NCBI GenBank assembly: GCA_043228905.1
Contig: JBHGNT010000007.1
Location: 9,610,001 to 9,674,000, forward strand
DNA length: 64,000 nt
Source: Azolla caroliniana
Lineage: Eukaryota > Polypodiophyta
Reading direction: 5' to 3'
Notes under the pieces: generated by a model
Told to the model about the DNA's origin: nothing
Databases searched by the model: none
The model's input: the letters and a program-made list of their open reading frames with translations, nothing else
Shown: one piece after another, positions 54,948 through 64,000 of the stretch
Layout of the letters: every line of letters begins with the position of its first letter
Numbering within the stretch: position 1 is the first letter of the stretch
Program-made: the position numbers and the translations under genes

Positions 54948-55405
54948 AAAAGTATAATACGTGTTGAAAACCTAGAGCGTATCATGTCTCCTACGCATTC
55001 AAAATTAGGTCTTACTATAAATATCTGATTAAATCTTGTATGTTATAGTGGGTTAGAATGATTCACTCTATACCCAATCATCAATGACTCTTTGAATTTG
55101 ATAACAAATTTGTCTTGAATAAAATAAAGCTTAACATATTAGCCGATTGAAGTCATTTTGACTCATATGAAAGGTACGAGGTATATTGTTTAATTAAAGT
55201 AATGACATTTCTCGAAAATTCATTCAAGGGGATAAAATCACATTTCACTTAAAAGGAAACATACTTGATGCTCTCCTTTAGTAAACCAAGAACCACGAAG
55301 GTAACACTAGGGTATCATGTGTCATCTTGCGTTTCCTCAATTTATGGTTAATTGAGATTTTCTTTTATTTTAGAGAAACATCCTTCAACTTTGTGAACTC
55401 CATAC

Positions 55406-55478
55406 TCCATTGTAGTCTAGTTGATTAGGATACTCGGCTTTCACCCGAGTGACCCGGGTTCAAGTCCCGACAATGGAA
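55406..55478 (+). tRNA. tRNA-Glu (UUC), best-preserved copy
   Basis: Acceptor TCCATTG/CAATGGA, A-box TAGTCTAGTTGA, anticodon arm CTCGG-CTTTCAC-CCGAG (TTC at 55440-55442) and T-arm CCGGG-TTCAAGT-CCCGA, with one terminal mismatch. The B-box GGTTCAAGTCC is good. The first TTTT terminator is about 300 bp downstream (55773). Confidence 0.6.
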
Positions 55479-55973
55479 ACATCAAGTCTAGTTCAAGTTG
55501 CATCTTATAGGAAAAAAGTCTCATAATTGACAAATACAAGACATAAAAGCTTGTGGTGACATAATCTACATTTATTGGGTTACAATTGTGGCCTCTAATT
55601 CCAAATATCTATACGAATCGAATTTGAAAGTATAATAATACGTGTTGAAAAACCTAAAGCATATCATGTGACTTGCGCATTCAAAATTAGGTCTTACCAT
55701 AAATATCTTATTAAATCTTGTATGCTATAGTGGCTTAGAATTATTCACTCTATTCCCAATCATTGAGGAATCTTTTAATTTGATAAAAATTTCGTCTTCT
55801 ATAACATAAAGCTTAACATATTAGCCGATTGAACTCATTTTCACTCGTATGAAAGGTACGAGGTATATTGTTTAATTAAAGTATCGACATTTCTCGATAA
55901 TTCATACAAGGAGATAAAATCACATTTAACTTAAAAGAAAACATACTTGAACCTCTCCTTTAGTAAACCAAGA

Positions 55974-56045
55974 ACCATTGTAGTCTAATTGGTTAGGATA
56001 CTCAGCTTTCACCGGAGCGACTCGGGTTCAAGTCCAGCCAATGGA
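55974..56045 (+). pseudogene. tRNA-Glu-like, type I, degenerate T-stem
   Basis: The CTTTCAC loop is kept; the anticodon stem (CTCAG/CGGAG) and T-stem (TCGGG/CCAGC) are damaged. Confidence 0.55.
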
Positions 56046-56638
56046 AACATCAAGTGTAGTTAAGGTTTTAGCTTATACGAAAAAAATCTCATAATTGAGA
56101 AATACAAGACATAAAACGTTGTGGTGACATAATCTACATGTATTGGGTTACAATTGTGGCCTGTAATTCCAACTATCCGTACTTATCGAATTTGAAAGTA
56201 TAATACATGTTGAAAAACCTAAAGTGTATCATGTGACTTCATAATTAGGTCTTACCATAAATATCTTATTAAATCTAGTATGTTATAGTGGGTTAGAATT
56301 ATTCACTCTATTCCCAATCATTGAGGAATCTTTTAATTTGATAAAATTTTTGTCTTCTATAACATAAAGCTTAACATATTAGCCGATTGAACTCATTTTC
56401 ACTCGTATGAAAGGTACGAGGTATATTGTTTAATTAAACTATCGGCATTTCTCGATAATTCATACAAGGAGATAAAATCACATTTCACTTAAAAGGAAAT
56501 ATACTTGAAGCTCTGCTTTAGTAAACTAAGAACCACGAAGGCAACACTGGGATATCATGTGTCATCTTGCGTTTCTGCAATTTATGGTTAATTGACATTT
56601 TCTTTTATTTTAGTGAAAAATCCTTTAACTTTGTCAAC

Positions 56639-56710
56639 ACCATTGTAGTCTAATTGGTTGGGATACTTGCATTTCACCCGAATGACCTGGGTTCAAGTCC
56701 CGGGAATGGA
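56639..56710 (+). pseudogene. tRNA-Glu-like, type I, degenerate anticodon stem
   Basis: ACCATTG acceptor, ATTTCAC loop, anticodon stem broken; T-arm CTGGG-TTCAAGT-CCCGG good. Confidence 0.55.
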
Positions 56711-57113
56711 AACATCAAGTGTAGTTCAGGTTGCATCTTACACGTAAAATGTCTCATAATTGACAAATACAAGACATAAAACCTTACGGTGACATAATCT
56801 ACATGTATTGGGTTACAATTGTGGCTTGTAATTCCTAATATCCATACTTATCGAATTTGAAAGTATAATACGTGTTGAAAAACCTAAAGCATATCATGTG
56901 ACTTGCGCATTCATAATTAGGTCTAACCATAAATATCTTATTAAATCTTGTATGCTATAGTAGGTTAGAATTATTCATTTTATTCCCAATCATTGAGGAA
57001 TCTTTTAATTTGATAAAAAAATTGTCTTCTATTACATTAACCTTAGCATAAAATGCCGATTGAACTCATTTTCACTCGTATGAAATTTATGAGGTATATT
57101 GTTTAATTGCTGG

Positions 57114-57152
57114 TTAGCGGGAATATTTTACCTGTGATGCACTGTACGGTAA
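57114..57152 (+). other. NUP107 exon 20 fragment embedded in the satellite
   Basis: 34 bases (TTAGCGGGAATATTTTACCT and on) are identical to 37722-37755, then one mismatch, then GTAA. It spans the intron 19/exon 20 boundary, so it was copied from DNA, not mRNA. It is flanked on both sides by the repeat's own GAGGTATATT(G/A)TTTAATT, which is duplicated. Confidence 0.9.
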
Positions 57153-57374
57153 CGAGGTATATTATTTAATTAAAGTAACAACATTTCTCGATAATTCATT
57201 CAAGGGGATAAAATCATATTTCACTTTAAAGGAAACATACCTAATGGTCTTCTTTGGTAAACCAAGAACCACGAAGGCAACACTAGGATATCATGTGTCA
57301 TCTTGCGTTTCTGAAATTTATGTTTAATTGATATTTTCTTTTATTTTAGAGAAACATCCTTCAATTTTGTCAAC

Positions 57375-57440
57375 GTCATTGTAGTCTAGATGGTTAGAAC
57401 ACTCGGCTTTCACCCGATTGACCCGGGTTCAAGTCCCAGA
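57375..57440 (+). pseudogene. tRNA-Glu-like, 3' acceptor lost
   Basis: CTCGG-CTTTCAC-CCGAT and GGGTTCAAGTCCC are present, but the sequence diverges at the 3' acceptor. Confidence 0.6.
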
Positions 57441-57530
57441 AAGAAGCTAAAGCGTATCACGTTATTTCGCCATTTATTGTTAATTGAGATTTTCTTGAAT
57501 TTCAGAGAAAAATCCTTTAACTTTGTAAAC

Positions 57531-57602
57531 TCTGTTGTAGTCTACTTGGTTGGGATAGTTGGATTTCACCCAAACGACTTGGGTTCAAGTCTCGGGAATG
57601 GA
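57531..57602 (+). pseudogene. tRNA-Glu-like, type I, mutated
   Basis: TCTGTTG acceptor, ATTTCAC loop with altered stem (GTTGG/CCAAA), T-arm TTGGG-TTCAAGT-CTCGG. Confidence 0.55.
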
Positions 57603-58222
57603 AACATGAAGTGTAGTTCAGGTTGCATCTTACACGAAAAATGTCTCATAATTGACAAATACAAGACATAAAACCTTGCGGTCACATAATCTACATATAT
57701 TGGGTTACAATTGTTGCCTCTAATTCTAAATATCCATAAGTATTGAATGTATTGGGTTACAATTGTTGCCTCTAATTCCAAATATCCATAAGTATTGAAT
57801 TAAAAAGTATACTACGTTACTTGTTGAAAAACTTAAAGCGTATCATGTGTCTTGCATATTCAAAATTAGGTCTTACCATAAATATCATATTAACTCTATT
57901 CCCAATCATGGATGACTCTTTCAATTTTTTAAAGACTTTGTCTTCTACAACATAAACCTTAACATATTAGCCGATTGAACTCATTTTAACTCGTATGAAA
58001 GGTACAAGGTATATTGTTTAATTAAAGTAACGACATTTCTCGATAATTCATTCAAGGGGATAAAATCAAATTTCACTTAAAAGGAAACATACTTGAAGCT
58101 CTCCTTTAGTAAACCAAGAACCATGATGGCAACACGAGGATATCATGTATCATTTTGCGTTTTCACAATTTATGGTTAATTGAAATTTTCTTTTATTTTA
58201 GAGAGACTTCAACTTGATCAAC

Positions 58223-58284
58223 TCTAGTTGGTTAGGATAATTGGATTTCACGTGAGTGACCTGGGTTCAAGTCCTGGCAATGGA
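58223..58284 (+). pseudogene. tRNA-Glu-like, 5' truncated
   Basis: Lacks the 5' acceptor strand; D-loop, ATTTCAC loop and T-arm CTGGG-TTCAAGT-CCTGG remain. It lies 153 bp before copia C. Confidence 0.55.
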
Positions 58285-58437
58285 AACATTAAGTCTAGTT
58301 TTGGTTGCATTTTATACGAAAAAAGTCTCAGAATTGACAAATACAAGAAATAAATCCTGGTGGTGATATAATCTACATGTATTGGGTTACAATTGTGGCC
58401 TCGAATTCCAAATATCCAGAAGTATTGAGTTTGAAAG

Positions 58438-58880
58438 TGTAAAGAATCGGTTATGATTCTTGTGTAGCATAAGAGATGTGTGTTATGTGTATGAGTGAGA
58501 GGAATTAGAGGAGAGATGACGAAACACAAGATAGATAGAAAAAGGAATACTCAAGAAGAAGGTGTATATTGCACAAGTAGAATAAGAATTACAAAATGTA
58601 GCATAATAAGGAGTCACAACCGACTTAGTATGAAGTGTGAGGAGGGTGCTTTATATATAGTCACCCTCTCTCTTCATTAACTAACTACAACAACCACTCT
58701 CTCTCTTGGGGAATGTGAAGACTCATAGTCATGGGGAATATGTAACTCATTAGTTATGTGTCATAGAATATGATTCTATGACACATAGTTAATGTGTAGA
58801 GGGTGGTGGTGTGTCTGTTGACCTTTGATTCTCAAAAGGTGTGTGCACACGTTGTGCTATGTTGAGCTTGATTCTCAACA
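58438..58880 (-). repeat. 3' LTR of copia C (443 bp)
   Basis: TGTAAAGAATCGG...GATTCTCAACA. Same family as the A and B LTRs but clearly diverged; lacks the long GA tract. Confidence 0.9.
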
Positions 58881-59064
58881 CGCCCCCTGAAGCTCAACTC
58901 GGGTCGGTTCCTTTTGATTGATGTCCGCTTCGGCTGGTATCCGGTTCGGACGATCTCCGGTGTCCATTTCGGCTTGTAACTGGTTCGGACGGTATCTGGT
59001 TCTCGCTTGTACTCCCCCTCAAGCTCAGCAAGTCAGGGATCGTCAATCCAGTCATCCAGAACTT

Positions 59065-60073
59065 TTATAACAAGTTGAGGATGTAGTGCCGTTGAGAGAT
59101 CAAAATGCCGGTCGGAATTCGAATTACTTCTATGCCAAGGAAGTAATGGAGCTCCTTCATGTTCGTCATCTTGAATTAGCCGGAGAGGAGGGACTTGACC
59201 TTGTTGATGTCGACTAGACTTTCACCTCCAATGACCAGATCATCCACGTATAGGATGATGACAATTAGGCTTCTAGAGTCGTGTCATACGTAGATGGAGG
59301 TGTCGGATTTCGACATTCGAAAGCCGTTTTGATGAAGATATTGCGTAATCTTCGAATGCCAAGCACGTGGTGCTTGCTTGAGGCCGTAGAGTGGCTTCTT
59401 GAGTCGGCACACGGCTTTCGGATGAGTACGCGATTCGAAGCCGGGTGGTTGTACCATGTACACCTCCTCTTCTAATTCGCCTTGAAGATAGGCGTTGTTG
59501 ACGTCCATTTGGTGGAGGTGGCACCCTTTTGTTGTTGCAAGTGCAATCACGGTCCGCACTATCGTCATCTTTGCCATTGGGGCAAAGGTCTCTTGATAGT
59601 TGATTCCATGTGTTGCTACCTTCATCATAAAGGCATAATGGTATGCCATATAATCATTGTAGCCGAATCGGCTTACGGGGTTCTTTTCACGGGAGGATCG
59701 ACGGAGCTTCTCGTTTGCGGATACTACAACTTTCTCCGCTCCATTTGTCCGGATCTCAAGGCCTTCGAACTCACTGTTGAGGGAGTGAGTCGATTTGTTG
59801 TTGTCGAAGTGATCATCTTTATACTTCGGCATTTTTGCCTTCCCTTTGTCCAGCTTCGGACACGACCGAGATGTGCTTTGATCGCCTGGGGGCTCTTGTG
59901 GCCCACGTTGCATAGTCGGCGTCTTCCGGGTCGGGTCCGTTTTCCTGTGCTCCCTTGATGTAACCCCAGTAGCCTTGGCCGACAAGGTATTGGTGCATCT
60001 TGTACTCCCAAGATGCGAAGTTGTTTCGGTCCAACTTCTCGCTAGGGAGAGCGCTCTCCACTTGAGTATTCAT
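59065..60073 (-). pseudogene. copia C gag-linker-RT fusion remnant
   Basis: Gag start MNTQVESALPSEKLD (60073) runs to DADYATW, then is fused to the integrase-RT linker (GPQEPPGDQSTSR). A second deletion joins MMKVAT to [14 protein letters not shown] in RT. RT reads to KSDTSIYV and the YVDD region, then ends in the 3' UTR near 59065. Integrase, protease and RNase H are absent. Confidence 0.88.
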
Positions 60074-60228
60074 TGTCGATTAAGCTTCCTTTCTTCTTTT
60101 CCTTCTCTTTCAAACACGAGCTATGTAGTGGTATTGCGATAGCGATGAGCCGGTTCTTCTTGAACGTTGGCGTAGAGCACAACACACGATCACGATGAGC
60201 CGAGTGGGCTAGATCGAGCTACCAAATT

Positions 60229-60240
60229 GCTTTGATACCA
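60229..60240 (-). promoter_or_regulatory. primer binding site of copia C (tRNA-iMet)
   Basis: Minus strand TGGTATCAAAGC next to the LTR start at 60241, one base from the exact complement. Confidence 0.8.
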
Positions 60241-60431
60241 TGTAAAGAATTGGGTATGATTGTTGTGTAGCAGGAGAGATGTGCCTTATGTGTATGAGTG
60301 AGAGGAATTAGAGGAGAGATGAGAGAACACAAGATAGATAGAAAAAGGAATACTCAAGAAGAAGGTGTATATTGCACAAGTAGAATAAGAATTACAAAAT
60401 GTAGCATAATAAGGCGTCACAACCGATGGAG
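60241..60431 (-). repeat. 5' LTR of copia C, partial
   Basis: Starts TGTAAAGAATTGG and matches the left LTR until GTCACAACCGA, where copia D is inserted. Confidence 0.88.
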
Positions 60432-61090
60432 TGTTGAGAAATCGATGCGGAATAGATCACAATAAATGAACTACGCGCTGAAATACGAATTATAGAAATA
60501 TGCCAAGAAAAAAAAGACAATGAACAATGATGCACAGAGATTTACGTGGAAACCCTAAAACGGGGAAAAACCACGGATGAACAGAATCTTCACTATACAA
60601 AGTGGATATACAACACTGAGAGGAATACAACACTCTGTTGAGTGTATCAGCCGCACAAGACTCTTCGCGTCTGTTGTTACTCACACAGCTATGGTGCGGC
60701 TCACACACACACACTCTCTTTTCGCTCTCCTGCACAGTACTCTGTTCGTCTCACTGACACACAAACCAAAAGTTTGCATTAGTTTCATATATACTTACGC
60801 AACTTTCTGGCTATTTACATACCTAGCCCACATGGGGAGCACATCTAGATTATTTACAATTATAGTCTCCCGAGTTGGCTATGTACACGATTCCGGTTTC
60901 GACCGAGGCCCATCAACTTGGCTCTTCTCTCTCCCCATCCGGAGAGACATGTTTCCTAACATCATCATTATTATTACCATAATAATAATAGCCGAATTCT
61001 CAAACAGTCGACTCATTGTTTTCGACTCTTCGACTGTCGGCTTTCCGAATAGTCGGCTCTTCCTTCCACTGGAGGGGCATATTCCCAACA
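60432..61090 (-). repeat. 3' LTR of copia D (659 bp)
   Basis: On the plus strand TGTTGAGAAATC...TTCCCAACA, preceded by TGGAG (the other duplication copy is out of view). The adjoining AACTCCCCCTTCAC is the complement of a polypurine tract. Confidence 0.9.
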
Positions 61091-61100
61091 AACTCCCCCT

Positions 61101-61507
61101 TCACTCCTGTGGGAGGAAATCTGTCAGTCCTGTATTTTGTCGACAGACTCTGAGTCTGTCCATAGGTAGGTTCTTCGTTAGCATGTCAGATCCATTGTCG
61201 TCGGTATGGATCTTCACAAGGGAAAACTCTCCTTCTTCGACACTCTCCCACAACCAGTGATACCTTCTCTGTATGTGCTTGGTCCAGGAGTGGTATGCCG
61301 CGTTCTTGGCTAGGTGTATGGTGCTTTGATTGCCATAGTGAAGCAAGAAATCCTTTTGCTCCATGCCTAGTTCGATGAGAAAATTTCTCATCCAGATCAG
61401 CTCTTTTCCGGCCTCTACCGCCGCGATATACTCTGCCTCTGTAGTCGACAAGGCTATAGACCTCTGCAGTCATGATTGCCACGACACTGCTCCCCCTACA
61501 TAGGTCA
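61101..61507 (-). pseudogene. copia D RNase H
   Basis: STTEAEYIAAVEAGKELIWM, GNQSTIHLAKNAAYHSWTKH and DMLTKNLPMDRL. It ends in TDFLPQE and a stop. The frame differs from the RT segment, so a frameshift lies near 61450-61508. Confidence 0.88.
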
Positions 61508-62683
61508 TCATGTACCTTGACGTGGATTGGCTTCAGTCGGTATATCCAGACATGTCCGAATTAAACCTTCCAGCACAGGTTTTCCGACACCATACCTTAG
61601 GCACACCTCTGAGGTGTCTTTCAGGTACCTGAGTATCCACTTCACTGCTGCCCAATGTTCTCTCCCTAGATTACTCATATATCGGCTTATTGCTCCCATA
61701 GCAAATTCTATGTCCGGTCTCGTACAAACCATAGCATACATTAGACTGCCGACGGCTGAGGCATATGGTCCCTTCTTCATCTCAGCCTTTTCCTTCTGCC
61801 CTTTCCGACACTGCTTCGCATTCAATCTGCAATTTGTCGGCAACATTGAGCCAACCGGCTTTGCGTTCGACATGTTGAACCTTTCTAGGATCTTCGTCAC
61901 ATACTTTTGTTGTGACAACCATAGCACCTTTCGAGCTCTGTCTCGGATTATGTGCATTCCTAGGATTTGCTTTGCCGGTCCAAGGTCTTTCATGGCAAAT
62001 GATTTGCCAAGAACTTTCTTCTAGCTTCCAATCTTCCTTGTGTCTTGACCGACTATCAACATATCATCAACATATAGCAAGAGAATCAAGAAATCTCCTT
62101 CCTCGTACCTTTTGATGAACACACAGTGATCAGCCTGTGTTTTCTGGAACCGATGTTCCATCATGAAGGACTCGAATTTCTTGTACCATTGGCGTGGAGC
62201 TTGTTTCAGTCTGTACAAGCTTTTCCTCAGTTGACACACCGGATTCTCTTTCCCTTTCTCCTCAAAGCCTTTGGGTTGCTGCATGTAGATTTCTTCTTCT
62301 AGCTCCCCGTGCAGAAATGTGGTTTTGACACCCAACTGTTCGATCTCCAGGTCCATGCTGGCCGCTATGCTCAGAATAGTTCGTATGGATGTCATCTTCA
62401 TGACTGGTGTGAATATTTCGTCAAAGTCGAAGCCCTTCCTTTGTTGGAAACCCTTCACCACTATGCAGGTTTTATACCTGGGCTCGCTGTCGACTTCTCT
62501 AGTCTTCACCTTGTAGACCCACTTATTCCTGAGTGCTCTCTTACCTTTTGACAGCTCTACTAGGTCATAGGTGTAATTCGCGTGCAAGGATTCCATCTCC
62601 TCTTGCATCGCGCTCGGCCATTTTTCTTTGCTCTCGTCGGCAATGGCTTCTTCATAGCACTCCGGTTCACCGTCATCAGTCAA
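61508..62683 (-). pseudogene. copia D reverse transcriptase (one in-frame TAG)
   Basis: From GEPECYEEAIADE through WVYKVKTREVDSEPRYKT, TTFLHGELEEEIYMQQPKGF, LYRLKQAPRQWYKKF and catalytic LLYVDDMLIVG, then a TAG at 62021-62023. In the same frame it continues MKDLGPAKQILGMHIIRD and VGSLMYAMVCTRPDIEFA to 61508. Confidence 0.9.
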
Positions 62684-62734
62684 GAGGATGTATTGACTGG
62701 AATATGTAATCGGTGCCTTCCTTTCTCTGAGTGG

Positions 62735-63022
62735 TTACCTTCGTCCACTCGTTGTTGGCTCTTTTCTGGATGTCTTTGCCAACTCTTCTCTTTGCTCGGG
62801 ATTCTGTTCATCAATCGGCATCTCTAGGTTGGACAACTCCAACTCATATTCCTCAATTGATTTTAGCAGGTCTGCCGACTCAGACTCATAGTCTTTCAGT
62901 TTTTCTGAGTCGACTGACTCGGATTCGGCTCTGTCGGCCAACTGTCTCCTTACAGCTGTCGGTGACGACTCACTTGGCCTTAAGTCGATGGTAGTCAAGG
63001 TTGACTGGGGAGTCGGTTTCAA
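62735..63022 (-). pseudogene. copia D integrase-RT linker, acidic
   Basis: Ser/Glu-rich stretch (SPTAVRRQLADRAESESVDS, ELELSNLEMPIDEQNPEQ) in the position of the variable linker. Frames are broken on both sides. Confidence 0.65.
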
Positions 63023-63106
63023 CTTCTGTTGCTTCTAGTCTTCAATTGTCTTGTCTTCTAGAAAGACTACATCCTGACTTCTCACTACCTTCTTGTCGAG
63101 TAAGTC

Positions 63107-63994
63107 CTAGAACCTGTAGCCGAACTCATCTTCCGAGTATCCCATGAATATGCATGCTTTCGACTTGCTGTCGAGCTTTGACCTCTGATCTTTTGGTACA
63201 TGCATATACGCCAAACATCCAAACACCCTCAGGTGTTGGTAGGAGACATCCTTCCCTGTCCACACCCTTTGTGGGACATCAACCTTTAATTGCACTGAGG
63301 GAGACCTGTTGATCAGATAAAAAATTGTGTGCAACGCCTTAGCCCAATAGGATTTCGACAGTTTCGCATGAGAGAGCATGCTCCTGACTCTCTCCATGAT
63401 CGTTCGATTCATCCTGTCTGCAAGCCCGTTCAACTTTGGGGTCTTTGGTACGGTGTATTCAATTCGAATACCTTGGCTCTTGAAGTATTCTTCGAATTGC
63501 CCTCTGTACTCTCCACCGTTGTCGGTTCGAACAACCATCAGTTTCCGACCTGACTCTCTTTCGGTTCTTGCCTGGAACTCCTTGAAAACCAACAATACTT
63601 TCTCCTTCGTCTTTAGGACAAAGGCCCATGTCTTTTGACTATGGTCATCAATGAATGTCACGAAGTACTGTCCACCTCGATGCGATGGAGCATCCACATA
63701 GCACACATCCGTGTGTACTAATTCCAGTGCAACTTCTCTTCTCCTCGGTGGTCTCAAGTCGAATGCCGTCCTGTTCTGCTTTCCGGCTAAGTAGTCAACA
63801 CACTTCTCCAGGTGCACTCCCTTCACTTCTGGTAGAAGTTTTTGGTCTGCTAACAGGTGCATTCCCTTCTCAGTCATGTGGCCTAGCCTTCTATGCCATA
63901 TCTCCCCTGCAGAGTCGGCTGCCATGTTTACTTCCGATTTGCACAGTCGGGCATGCATCATGTACAATGTGCCTTCTTTCTGTGCTCGGGCCAC
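63107..63994 (-). pseudogene. copia D integrase (runs to window edge)
   Basis: GAG-pre-integrase IWHRRLGHMTEKGMHLLADQ, then HTDVCYVDAPSHRGGQYFV, FIDDHSQKTWAFVLKTKEK and RTDNGGEYRGQFEEYFKSQG, then LADRMNRTIMERVRSML (a DDE core, Glu within MER). The zinc ligands read KCVDYLAGKQNRTAF, where a second Cys is replaced by Tyr. The frame ends at 63107 in KACIFMGYSEDEFGYRF. Confidence 0.88.
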
Positions 63995-64000
63995 TATAAG

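Larger units (their letters stand above)
54948..58437 (+). repeat. right tRNA-Glu repeat array, block 3
   Basis: 3.5 kb of tandem units of about 570-680 bp (the marker ATTAGGTCTTACCATAAATATC recurs near 55003, 55685, 56249, 56917 and 57865). It carries six tRNA-Glu-like segments, and one unit contains a foreign NUP107 piece (57114-57152). Copia C begins at 58438. Confidence 0.9.
58438..60431 (-). mobile_element. copia C, internally deleted non-autonomous derivative (right LTR cut by D)
   Basis: Left LTR 58438-58880, only about 1.36 kb of internal sequence, then the start of the right LTR at 60241, interrupted by copia D at 60432. The polypurine side (CGCCCCCTGAAGC) and PBS (60229-60240) are kept. 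The internal part retains small pieces of gag, linker and RT, so it would depend on enzymes supplied by a relative such as A. Confidence 0.9.
60432..64000 (-). mobile_element. Ty1/copia element D (3' part, runs off window)
   Basis: LTR 60432-61090, then minus-strand RNase H, RT, linker and integrase. It belongs to a different copia family from A, B, C, F and G (MKDLGPAKQILGM, AGKQNRTAF). The solo LTR inside copia G is from this family. The 5' end is outside the window. Confidence 0.93.

Noticed and set aside
60577-61260. 227-codon plus-strand frame over the copia D LTR
   Set aside because: It spans the LTR, the polypurine tract and the antisense of RNase H, so it cannot be a real gene.

Overview
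This window is nuclear DNA of a land plant. One complete host gene, NUP107 (nuclear pore Y-complex scaffold, 25 exons by my reading, 22660-40019, + strand), sits in a thicket of nested retrotransposons and tandem repeats. Plant-type features are the GT-AG introns, the NUP107 sequence, Ty1/copia and Ty3/gypsy (chromovirus) elements, and LTRs preceded or followed by tRNA-iMet primer sites. The lineage cannot be fixed from the sequence; a lycophyte, fern or other non-flowering plant is a guess based only on the divergent NUP107 N-terminus and the mix of elements.

Left flank, 1-22.3 kb: a decayed minus-strand copia (F, 1-3729); a tRNA-like sequence; a plus-strand copia remnant (E); a truncated minus-strand copia (B) whose LTR was split by an APE-type LINE (8456-18154); and, inside that LINE, a very young gypsy chromovirus (11917-17588) with two 433-bp LTRs that look identical and a 5-bp target duplication. 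The order of insertion is B, then LINE, then gypsy. Next come about 3 kb of minus-oriented tandem repeats carrying tRNA-Glu-like sequences and a copia gag scrap just upstream of NUP107.

NUP107, 22.6-40.0 kb: all exon phases join to 1,070 codons. Its introns hold local tandem duplications (239 bp x3, 78 bp x2, 38 bp x3, 132 bp x2), minus-strand LINE fragments and a second LINE type.

Right flank, 40-64 kb: the same tRNA-Glu repeat family, now on the plus strand. It is interrupted by copia G (42209-48411, itself carrying a 633-bp solo LTR), copia A (49805-54947), and an internally deleted copia C (58438 onward) whose right LTR is split by copia D (60432 to the window end).

The most interesting signals are these. 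(1) The gypsy gag/pol junction has a full -1 ribosomal frameshift cassette: a GTTAAAC slippery heptamer in phase, a 6-nt spacer, an 11-bp stem, and a loop that can form a 7-bp pseudoknot stem downstream. (2) The same element has no tRNA primer site; the sequence after its 5' LTR is instead complementary to the predicted mRNA 5' end, which suggests Tf1-like self-priming. (3) A tRNA-Glu(UUC) satellite flanks NUP107 in opposite orientations. (4) Copia insertions cluster within about 45-155 bp of tRNA or tRNA-like sequences. (5) A 39-bp piece of NUP107 exon 20 is embedded in the satellite 19 kb away.
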